A stretch of DNA of 5,137 bases, from assembly GCA_007117185.1 (NCBI GenBank), contig SKHA01000240.1, forward strand, positions 1 to 5,137, written 5' to 3'. Made by a program: the position numbers and the translations under genes. The stretch comes from Spirochaeta sp. (GTDB lineage: Bacteria; Spirochaetota; Spirochaetia; DSM-27196; Alkalispirochaetaceae). Shown here one piece after another: positions 1 through 5,137 of the stretch; within the stretch, counting starts at the first letter, position 1; every line of letters begins with the position of its first letter. Below the pieces are notes generated by a model that saw nothing but the letters and a program-made list of their open reading frames with translations, was not told where the DNA came from and searched no databases.

Positions 1-1552
1 GCTCAGGTTCTCCGCCCGCCGCAAAGAGTTGCAGTCGTTCCCGTTCCGGAATAAGGGTTACCAGATCCTCCACCGCTGTTACCACGTCCTGCCGCAGTTG
101 CGGATCCTGCCTGGACTGAACGATGACGGATATATCCAGCTCACGGACAAAATGTCCCGCCGACTCAAGTTGAAACTCGGTCTGGGGAATACTCCGCTCG
201 GAGATCACGAAGTTTTCCCGACGCAGCCCCACCAGCGGTGCTCCGTAACGATCGTGCACGGCCACCAGCACCCCTACCTCGGGAAACCGCTGTGCAATCA
301 CCCGTTCGATGCGCACCTCCAGGCCGCTGTAGAGCGTTCCCTCCGGCTCGAAGAAGCCCAGTTCATCCCGGTCGATATCACTCACCAGCACACGGCCATT
401 GGCGTCAACCACCGCATTTCCGACCCGGCGCCGCTCAGCGTCGTCGATCTCAGCGATAACCTGCTGCCGTGACAGATCGTAAAGCAGCACCCTGTTACCC
501 GCCGTTATGAGCAGTCGCCCCGGATCGTACCACGAGAGCCCTTCCACCACATTTCCGGCAACGCCAAGGTCTGGCAGGTCCAGCGGATCCACCGGCAGGG
601 AGATTCGTTCCAGGAAGTTTCCCGCGGTATCGAAGACAACGAGAGCCACACCCTGCCGGTCCCGGTCGGCAACCCAGACACGGCCATCCGCTACGGCGAT
701 GCCCGTGGGTCGTTCCAGCCCCGGAAAGAACCCGTCTCGACGACCAAAAGCAAGAACAAACTCACCCTCTGTCGAATAGACGGTCACCCGACGCCCGCCC
801 CAGTCGGTTACGTACAACAGGGATTCCGCCGGGTCGATGGCCATGTATTGCGGTCCCATAAGAGTCCCCGGGGTAACCCCTCGCTCGCCGAAGGTACGGC
901 GCCGGGTACCATTGGGTTCCAGAACAGCAATCCTGTTGCCACCGAACTCGGAAACGTACAGCTCTCCGTTGTACCAGATCACATCAAAGGGCTGGTCCAG
1001 ACGCTGCAGACCACCCCGCAGACGGGCAACAACCCGTCCGTTCGGGGAAACCCGCAACACTTCCTGTGACCCCAGCGAGACAAGGAAAACGTCTCCCCGG
1101 GGCTCAGGGGCTATCCCTGTGGGTCTGCGGAACAGGGGGGGGTCGCCGGCAGACCCTCTCATCACGTGGGACCGGCTCAACCGCAGGGTCTGGTCCTGAA
1201 AGGGAAGGATGCCACGACGAAACCGGAGCACCTCAAGCTGCGAGAGCAGGTACGCCCCGGCGGCGCTCTGCTCAGCGAGAAACCCCCACTCGTTCAGAGC
1301 GGCGTCTTCAAAGCCGCTGCGAAAATACGCCCGGCCCAGCCACTCTCTGATGAGAAGATCGTCCGGGGTAAATGCCAGGGCCCGGTTGAACGAGACGATC
1401 GCGTCGTTGAAGCGGGTGGCGTGAAAGCTCCGCACCCCCCATTGGAACTCTTCCTGGGCGCGGGCGGCGTCCATGTTGATCGTCTGGGAGGCCACGCCAG
1501 TCAACGCCACCGCCCCGATGAGCAGGACCAGGATGCCCTTCCTGGCGTTCAT
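1..1552 (-). CDS. Exported TPR / six-bladed NHL propeller / VWA-like protein, C-terminus cut by window edge
   Basis: Reading from the ATG at 1552, the frame stays open for 517 codons to the left edge, so the C-terminus is missing. Residues 1-22 look like a Sec signal peptide: basic NARK, a hydrophobic stretch, then VAS before Q23. There is no lipobox cysteine. Residues 34-105 form two helical TPR-type units (for example FNDAIVSFNRALAFTPDD). Residues 144-405 contain about six NHL-like blades, near 144, 186, 232, 280, 337 and 378, with signatures such as RPTGIAV, LYVSEFGGNRI and LYVTDWGGRRV; six blades would close a beta-propeller. From about 425 the pattern VLVAVHDRYGAPLVGLRREN followed by the strand DISVIVQS resembles the region leading into a VWA domain, but the DxSxS metal site reads Q-S-R-Q-D. 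The start overlaps the TPR gene stop as ATGA, with AGGGG at 1564-1560 as ribosome site. The role is unknown; an envelope or periplasmic binding or scaffold function is my inference. The domain calls are by eye. Confidence 0.85.
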   Translation of the reverse strand, partial: MNARKGILVLLIGAVALTGVASQTINMDAARAQEEFQWGVRSFHATRFNDAIVSFNRALAFTPDDLLIREWLGRAYFRSGFEDAALNEWGFLAEQSAAGAYLLSQLEVLRFRRGILPFQDQTLRLSRSHVMRGSAGDPPLFRRPTGIAPEPRGDVFLVSLGSQEVLRVSPNGRVVARLRGGLQRLDQPFDVIWYNGELYVSEFGGNRIAVLEPNGTRRRTFGERGVTPGTLMGPQYMAIDPAESLLYVTDWGGRRVTVYSTEGEFVLAFGRRDGFFPGLERPTGIAVADGRVWVADRDRQGVALVVFDTAGNFLERISLPVDPLDLPDLGVAGNVVEGLSWYDPGRLLITAGNRVLLYDLSRQQVIAEIDDAERRRVGNAVVDANGRVLVSDIDRDELGFFEPEGTLYSGLEVRIERVIAQRFPEVGVLVAVHDRYGAPLVGLRRENFVISERSIPQTEFQLESAGHFVRELDISVIVQSRQDPQLRQDVVTAVEDLVTLIPERERLQLFAAGGEPE

Positions 1553-2217
1553 ACGGACACCCCTGCTGAGCGCAACAGCTCTTTGTAGTGTTCGGCGATC
1601 TCCCGGTTCCCACCGGACAGACGCAGCGCCCGTTCGTAGATCGTCTTGGCGTCCTGCATGCGGCCGTTGCGGCGGTACGCCAGCGCAAGCGAATCCAGAT
1701 ACGCCGGGTTCTGCGGTTTCAGCTCGGTGGCGCGGCGGCAGTATTCCAGGGCGGTGGCCGGTTGGATATTCTGCTCCGAGAGGATGAATCCCATCGAGTT
1801 CAACGCGTTGGCGTTGTTCCGGTCCAGACGAAGTGCTTTCTCCAGGTTTGAAATGGCAGCGGCGGTTTTGCCCTGGGCGTACAGGGCGTAAGCCAGCGCG
1901 GCGTACCCCTTTGCCGACTCGTAGCCGTCCTCAAGAAGGCGGTTCAGTTCGAATTCGGCCAGGCGATAGCGCTTCGTGACGGCATAGATGTAGCCCATGA
2001 TCATCCGGGCCTGATAGATCTGCAGAAATCCGATATCCGAGGCAACCACCTGCTCCAGATACAGCAGCGCCTCGTCGTTCTTGCCCAGGTGGGTGTAGCA
2101 CAGCCCCAGGTAGTAGCTGAGCTTCGACTGTTCCTCAGGTTCCACCTCTACAGCAAGAAAAAACTCCAGGGCCTGGCGGTACTTTTTCTTGTGGTAGAGC
2201 CGTATTCCCTCGCTCAT
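1549..2217 (-). CDS. TPR repeat protein, function unknown
   Basis: A 222-residue protein built almost wholly of tetratricopeptide repeats. About six helix pairs are visible: 1-30 (partial), 31-64, 67-98, 101-134, 135-169 and 170-203. They show the usual spacing of small and aromatic residues, as in SYYLGLCYTHLGKNDEALLY, KGYAALAYALYAQGKTAAAI and DSLALAYRRNGRMQDAKTIY. There is no signal peptide, membrane segment or enzymatic motif, so it is probably a cytoplasmic protein-protein adaptor. The ATG overlaps the surE stop as ATGA, and its own stop overlaps the next start the same way. A GGGGA only three bases before the ATG is a poor ribosome site, so translation probably depends on ribosomes ending surE. 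Being sandwiched between surE and the exported TPR/NHL gene suggests a shared process, but nothing in the sequence names it. Confidence 0.9.
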   Translation of the reverse strand: MSEGIRLYHKKKYRQALEFFLAVEVEPEEQSKLSYYLGLCYTHLGKNDEALLYLEQVVASDIGFLQIYQARMIMGYIYAVTKRYRLAEFELNRLLEDGYESAKGYAALAYALYAQGKTAAAISNLEKALRLDRNNANALNSMGFILSEQNIQPATALEYCRRATELKPQNPAYLDSLALAYRRNGRMQDAKTIYERALRLSGGNREIAEHYKELLRSAGVSV

Positions 2218-2960
2218 CGTTCCCCGACAAAAGGACCGGAACGGTACTGCGCCTCCACGGCGTGATTCACCGGATTGAGCATGATCGGACTCAGGGAGAC
2301 GTTCCCCTGCTCAACGGCGTGCCAGTCCGTTCCCGGCTCCAGCGGGTCCTCCGCGGGCCGGCCGTCAACAAAGTAATACGCGCCACCCCGTGGCGGTTCA
2401 AAGGGCAGCAATCGGTCGTCGTAACGTCGGGTAGATGGCGTGGTCACCTCCACCCCACGGTATTCGGCGATGTTGGGAGCGTTGATATTGAGAAAGTGAT
2501 CGGTGTTCCACAGCGCCAGAAAATTATCCAGCTCCTGCAGAACGAACCGGGCCACTTCGTCGAAATGAAAGGGTTCGTGAAAGGAGTTGAGGGATACGGC
2601 GATCCCGGGTATTCCCTTGAACACCGCCTGCCGTGCGGCGGCGCAGGTTCCCGAATAGATGATGTCGGTGCCCAGATTCGGACCGATGTTGATCCCGGAG
2701 AGGACCACTTCCGGCATCACCGGGATCGCTCCCAGGGTGGCCAGAATGACACAGTCCGCAGGGGTGCCGCTGACCGCGTAGGAGCGCTCGTCCACCTGGG
2801 TACAACGGATTGGTTCCGAGATGGTGATGCTGCTGGAATAGCCGCTGCGCTCACCATCAGGCGCAACCACCCAAACCTCGTGGTCACGGGAAAACGCACG
2901 ATGCATCGCCTTCAATCCGGGACTCAGTATGCCGTCATCATTGGTCAGGAGCACTCTCAC
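2214..2960 (-). CDS. surE: 5'/3'-nucleotidase SurE
   Basis: SurE is a metal-dependent cytoplasmic phosphatase that dephosphorylates nucleoside 5'- and 3'-monophosphates and is linked to survival in stationary phase in E. coli. With a GTG start at 2960 the protein is 248 residues, the family's usual length, and begins directly with the hallmark MRVLLTNDDG. The metal ligands known from the Thermotoga maritima enzyme are all present at the same numbers: D8, D9, S39 (in APDGERSG) and N95 (in SGINIGPNLGTD). GTPADCV at 65-71 and IYSGT at 101-105 are also typical. The frame is open upstream to 3221, but that extension would run through the promoter region and into lnt, and it has no SurE counterpart. 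No Shine-Dalgarno precedes the GTG; the predicted promoter places the mRNA start at or next to it. It is the first gene of the surE-TPR-NHL operon. Confidence 0.96.
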   Translation of the reverse strand: MRVLLTNDDGILSPGLKAMHRAFSRDHEVWVVAPDGERSGYSSSITISEPIRCTQVDERSYAVSGTPADCVILATLGAIPVMPEVVLSGINIGPNLGTDIIYSGTCAAARQAVFKGIPGIAVSLNSFHEPFHFDEVARFVLQELDNFLALWNTDHFLNINAPNIAEYRGVEVTTPSTRRYDDRLLPFEPPRGGAYYFVDGRPAEDPLEPGTDWHAVEQGNVSLSPIMLNPVNHAVEAQYRSGPFVGER

Positions 2961-2967
2961 AAGAGGG

Positions 2968-2996
2968 ACTGTAGCACTGCACCGGGGGTCTGTCAA
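2968..2996 (-). promoter_or_regulatory. Predicted sigma70-type promoter of the surE operon
   Basis: On the minus strand a perfect TTGACA (2996-2991) is followed by a 17-bp spacer and TACAGT (2973-2968, four of six matches to TATAAT). Transcription would begin around 2961-2960, at or one base before the surE GTG, giving a leaderless message. No other gene lies upstream on this strand within the intergenic space. Based on motif reading only; no start-site data. Confidence 0.6.
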
Positions 2997-3002
2997 AGGC
3001 GG

Positions 3003-3031
3003 TTGTGATTGCCACGCCATCGGGCTATCCT
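3003..3031 (+). promoter_or_regulatory. Predicted sigma70-type promoter of lnt
   Basis: TTGTGA (3003-3008) is separated by 17 bp from TATCCT (3026-3031). Each box matches the consensus at four of six positions. The start of transcription would fall near 3038, two bases before the lnt ATG. It lies back to back with the surE promoter, the two -35 boxes being six bases apart. Weaker than the surE promoter, but well placed, in the only gap available. Confidence 0.4.
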
Positions 3032-3039
3032 CATCGGCG

Positions 3040-4587
3040 ATGATTTTGAACACCCTCTTTTCGGCGATACTGCTGCCTCTGGCCCTCCCAAACGAGCTGT
3101 TTCCCTGGGGAGTGGCCCTGCCCGGGCTGGTGGCGCTGGTTCCGGCGCTGATTGCGGTACGCATGGCCCCGGACCGGAAGACGGCGTCACGTCTCGGAGC
3201 CCTTTTCGGAGCGGTGAGCACCGCCCTGGGAAGCTACTGGCTGGCGTTTTTCGGCGATTTTTCTGTCTGGACAATCGGGGGCGCCGTCCTGGGGTACACC
3301 GGCTATAATTATATCCTCTTCGGGTTTCTCCATTATCTGTCCCATAACGGCACCCCCTGGTACAGACCTCTGAGGATCGCCATCCTCTGGACGGGATATG
3401 AGTACCTGAAATCTGTCGGGTTCCTGGGATATCCCTGGGGGTTGGTAGCCTACCCTCTGGCAGGGTGGCACACAGTGGCTCAGACAGCGGAACTGCTGGG
3501 AGTCTGGGGGCTGAGCTTCATGGCCGCCTATGTGAACGCGGCTCTGGCCGAAGTTATCGTCAACAGGCGCTTCCTGCGCCATTTGATCGCGGCGATGGCG
3601 CTGGTGGCGGTGGGAGCCGGCTTCGGAACCTATCGGATACACTCCATCCGTCCGGATGACGCGATGCGGGTGCTGCTGGTGCAACAGAACGTGGACAGCT
3701 GGCAGCCCGGCCGCTTCTCCGATGCCCTCTCCCGGGCGCAGCAGCTTACTCTGGAAACACTGGCGACGGAGAGCGGAAGTGTGGGAGCGCCGGACCTGGT
3801 CGTCTGGAGCGAGACAGCGCTGCGAAGGCCCTATACAGGTCCGGACAGCTTCTACCAGACTACGCCACCGGACCTGCCGTTTACCCGGTTTCTGGCCCGC
3901 CTGGATATGCCTCTGCTCACCGGCGCGCCAATGCCCGCCCCCGACAGCAGTAACGATATGACCAACAGTGCCATTCTCATAACCCCTGACGGCGGTCTCC
4001 AGGGCAACTACGGCAAACAGCAGCTGGTACCGTTTGCAGAGTCCATTCCGTTCTGGAGCGTTCCTGCGGTGCAGCAGTTTTTCCGGGAGGTGGTGGGACT
4101 GTACGGAACCTGGGTTCCCGGAGCAACTACCACCCTGCTGGAAATACCGCTGGCAGATGGCCGCGTTCTTCCGGCCGGCGCGCCCATCTGCTTTGAAGAC
4201 GCGTTCGGCTGGGTCTCCCGGGAGATGGCGTTGCAGGGGGCGCGGGTACTGATAAACCTGACCAACAACTCCTGGAGTCGCCAGGATTCCGCCCAGACCC
4301 AGCACATGGTCGCGGCTCGTCTCAGGGCGATTGAGCTGCGGCTGCCCCTGGTGAGAGGGACCAACAGCGGTTTCTCAGCAGTCGTTGACGCTACCGGAAT
4401 GACCGTTGCAGCGATGCCCATGTTTATCAGCGACGCTGCGGTGATGGAGGTACCTCTGTACACGCCGCAATGGACCCTGTACCTGGCGATCGGAGACGCT
4501 TTTGGTCAGGTCGCGGCCGCAGGGATCCTGCTGTGGATTGTGTTGTCTGCTCTGAAGGAATCGGAACGCCAAAAATCGGAACGCTAA
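3040..4587 (+). CDS. lnt: Apolipoprotein N-acyltransferase (Lnt)
   Basis: Lnt transfers a fatty acyl chain from phospholipid to the amino group of the lipidated N-terminal cysteine of lipoproteins, the third step after Lgt and LspA, at the outer face of the inner membrane. The protein is 515 residues, close to the E. coli length. Hydrophobic membrane segments fill about residues 1-200, with the family motifs SYWLAFFGDF and GFLGYPWGL, and one more lies near the C-terminus (about 480-508). The nitrilase-like domain spans about 209-470 and carries the expected catalytic triad: E258 (VVWSET), K326 (NYGKQQLVPF) and C384 (APICFED). E334 and E386 match E. coli E343 and E389. The residue after the catalytic cysteine is Phe where E. 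coli has Tyr. The ATG at 3040 is chosen because the N-terminal membrane helix starts there; it has no Shine-Dalgarno. The last codons lie in a tandem repeat. Transcribed divergently from surE and convergently with rpmE. Confidence 0.95.
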   Translation: MILNTLFSAILLPLALPNELFPWGVALPGLVALVPALIAVRMAPDRKTASRLGALFGAVSTALGSYWLAFFGDFSVWTIGGAVLGYTGYNYILFGFLHYLSHNGTPWYRPLRIAILWTGYEYLKSVGFLGYPWGLVAYPLAGWHTVAQTAELLGVWGLSFMAAYVNAALAEVIVNRRFLRHLIAAMALVAVGAGFGTYRIHSIRPDDAMRVLLVQQNVDSWQPGRFSDALSRAQQLTLETLATESGSVGAPDLVVWSETALRRPYTGPDSFYQTTPPDLPFTRFLARLDMPLLTGAPMPAPDSSNDMTNSAILITPDGGLQGNYGKQQLVPFAESIPFWSVPAVQQFFREVVGLYGTWVPGATTTLLEIPLADGRVLPAGAPICFEDAFGWVSREMALQGARVLINLTNNSWSRQDSAQTQHMVAARLRAIELRLPLVRGTNSGFSAVVDATGMTVAAMPMFISDAAVMEVPLYTPQWTLYLAIGDAFGQVAAAGILLWIVLSALKESERQKSER

Positions 4588-4608
4588 AAATCGGAACGCT
4601 AAAAAAAA
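4561..4608. repeat. Three tandem 15-bp repeats across the lnt stop codon
   Basis: The unit TCGGAACGCYAAAAA occurs at 4561-4575, 4576-4590 and 4591-4605, the last running on to eight A's (to 4608). Copies 2 and 3 are identical; copy 1 differs only at 4570 (C instead of T). The unit is five codons and in frame with lnt: copy 1 reads SERQK, copies 2 and 3 read SER-stop. The lnt stop (4585-4587) is therefore in copy 2, with a back-up in-frame TAA at 4600-4602 in copy 3. Confidence 0.95.
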
Positions 4609-4627
4609 GACGGGCCAGCGGCCCGCC
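4601..4627 (-). terminator. Rho-independent terminator after rpmE
   Basis: Read on the minus strand, GGCGGGCC (4627-4620), a three-base loop, then GGCCCGTC (4616-4609) form an eight-pair GC-rich stem with one G-U pair, followed directly by eight T's (4608-4601). It begins 21 bases after the rpmE stop and is the end of the rho-rpmE transcript. On the plus strand no T run follows the hairpin, so it is not a good intrinsic terminator for lnt. The T tract is the third copy of the lnt-end repeat. Confidence 0.92.
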
Positions 4628-4648
4628 TCTCAGTACAGTAGTGGCTGT

Positions 4649-4894
4649 TCAGCCTTTGATGTTGTACTTCTTGCGGAAACGTTCAACCCGTCCGGCGGTA
4701 TCAACCAGCTTCTGCTTGCCCGTGTAGAACGGGTGGGAGGCGCTGGAAATTTCAACCTCGTAGAGGGGGTACTCGTTTCCGTCCTGATACTTCACCGTCT
4801 GGTTGGTCTGCACGGTGGAGCGAGTCAGAAACTCGGTCCCACTGGCAGAATCTTTGAAAACGACCATTCGGTACTGCGGATGTATATCTCTCAT
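4649..4894 (-). CDS. rpmE: Ribosomal protein bL31, zinc-free type (type B)
   Basis: A component of the 50S subunit that bridges to the 30S head. The 81-residue protein begins MRDIHPQYRMVVFKD and contains the L31 hallmarks EFLTRST, SSASHPFYTGKQK and VDTAGRVERFRKKY. It has no cysteines, so it lacks the zinc ribbon of the classical form and belongs to the C-minus (type B, RpmE2-like) group. The ATG at 4894 is preferred over the GTG at 4906 because GGAGG (4904-4900) sits five bases before the ATG and overlaps that GTG; homologues also start at this Met. It lies 16 bases downstream of the rho stop, within one transcript, and ends before the terminator at 4601-4627. It appears to be an expressed chromosomal L31; whether a second, zinc-binding copy exists elsewhere cannot be seen. 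Confidence 0.96.
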   Translation of the reverse strand: MRDIHPQYRMVVFKDSASGTEFLTRSTVQTNQTVKYQDGNEYPLYEVEISSASHPFYTGKQKLVDTAGRVERFRKKYNIKG

Positions 4895-4899
4895 CTCTT

Positions 4900-4904
4900 C
4901 CTCC
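4900..4904 (-). promoter_or_regulatory. Ribosome binding site of rpmE
   Basis: GGAGG five bases before the ATG at 4894. It decides the start codon, because the in-frame GTG at 4906 overlaps it and would otherwise add four residues (MEEE). It also shows that this organism uses strong Shine-Dalgarno sites, in contrast to surE and lnt. Confidence 0.85.
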
Positions 4905-4910
4905 ACTGCC

Positions 4911-5137
4911 TCAGTCTGAACCCGAAGTGTTCATTGACTGAAGGAAGTCGCTATTATTCTTGGACTTACTCATTCTGTCAATGAGCAGTTCCAGTACTTC
5001 CACATCATCCATCGGGTTTACCACTTTGCGTAGAACCCACATCTTTCGAAGCTCTTCGTTGGAGAGAAGCAGCTCCTCCCGCCGCGTGCCGGACTTCTTG
5101 ATGTTGATGGCAGGGAAAATCCGTCGATCCGCCAGAC
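4911..5137 (-). CDS. rho: Transcription termination factor Rho, C-terminal 74 residues
   Basis: Rho is the hexameric RNA-dependent ATPase that ends untranslated transcripts. Only the end of the RecA-like motor domain is in the window; the gene enters from the right edge. The visible part starts LADRRIFPAINIKKSGTRRE and continues with EELRKMWVLRKVVNPMDD, closely matching the end of E. coli Rho. R18 of the fragment, in SGTR, corresponds to the E. coli arginine finger R366, and R5, before IFP, to R353. The helix DRMSKSKNNSDFLQSMN is the usual C-terminal segment, with a short extra tail TSGSD. The stop at 4913-4911 leaves 16 bases before rpmE, which contain the rpmE ribosome site. Nothing in the fragment looks damaged. 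Confidence 0.95.
   Translation of the reverse strand, partial: LADRRIFPAINIKKSGTRREELLLSNEELRKMWVLRKVVNPMDDVEVLELLIDRMSKSKNNSDFLQSMNTSGSD

Noticed and set aside
29..472. 147-codon plus-strand frame at the left edge
   Set aside because: It is antisense to the NHL/VWA-like gene, whose frame is open and domain-rich across the same bases.
1484..1552. Lipoprotein signal on the TPR/NHL protein
   Set aside because: The hydrophobic N-terminus has no cysteine near residues 15-25; a standard Sec cleavage after VAS fits better.
2262..3008. Long open frame on the plus strand opposite surE (248 codons)
   Set aside because: It is antisense to a well-identified surE, has no recognisable protein motif or ribosome site, and its composition is typical of a shadow frame in GC-rich DNA.
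2998..3018. Possible operator, inverted repeat GGCG...CGCC between the two promoters
   Set aside because: The arms are only four bases around a 13-base centre, which is expected by chance in GC-rich DNA.
2929..3039. 37-residue N-terminal extension of Lnt
   Set aside because: It overlaps the surE start region, contains no ribosome site, and would precede the first membrane segment with a charged, cysteine-containing stretch not seen in Lnt.
2961..3221. N-terminal extension of SurE to an ATG at 3221
   Set aside because: The extension is low in recognisable structure, overlaps the lnt start and both promoters, and SurE proteins begin at the MRVLLTNDDG-type motif encoded from 2960.
3187..4305. 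372-codon open frame on the minus strand opposite lnt
   Set aside because: It lies entirely inside the intact lnt gene on the other strand; the translation is rich in P, G, R, Q and H and shows no domain.
4895..4906. GTG start for rpmE adding MEEE
   Set aside because: Those bases form the Shine-Dalgarno of the ATG at 4894, and L31 proteins of this type start at the later Met.

Overview
The window is ordinary, densely packed chromosomal DNA from a diderm bacterium, GC-rich by eye. It most resembles a higher-GC member of the Spirochaetaceae such as the Spirochaeta/Alkalispirochaeta group. This rests on the combination of lnt, a rho-rpmE pair and an exported TPR/NHL-propeller protein, and on the general look of the proteins. 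No database search was possible, so the taxonomy is an inference of moderate to low confidence. I see no mobile element, CRISPR array, RNA gene or sign of recent transfer.

Layout. Positions 1-2960 (minus strand) hold a tight three-gene operon read right to left. surE (5'/3'-nucleotidase, 2214-2960) comes first, then an all-TPR protein (1549-2217), then an exported TPR + six-bladed NHL propeller + VWA-like protein that runs off the left edge (1-1552). Both junctions are 4-bp ATGA overlaps, so the genes are probably translationally coupled. Positions 2961-3039 form a 79-bp divergent promoter region. lnt (apolipoprotein N-acyltransferase, 3040-4587) is transcribed rightward from it. Positions 4588-4648 are a short convergent gap. 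It contains the third copy of a 15-bp repeat that starts inside the lnt 3' end, plus a strong intrinsic terminator serving the minus-strand operon. Positions 4649-5137 (minus) hold rpmE (zinc-free type L31) and, upstream of it, the 3' end of rho, entering from the right edge.

How the genes relate. Lnt performs the last step of lipoprotein maturation at the inner membrane. The TPR and NHL proteins look like scaffold or envelope proteins of unknown function, expressed with the housekeeping phosphatase SurE. rho and rpmE are information-processing genes sharing a transcript that ends at the 4601-4627 hairpin.

The most interesting signals are small. (1) The divergent surE and lnt promoters sit so close to the start codons that both mRNAs look leaderless or nearly so, and neither start has a Shine-Dalgarno, unlike rpmE and the downstream NHL gene. 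(2) Three 15-bp in-frame repeats straddle the lnt stop codon, giving two successive TAA stops and supplying the terminator's T tract. (3) The NHL protein ends, as far as visible, in a VWA-like domain whose metal-binding motif appears lost. I see no clear evidence of a wholly new biological system.
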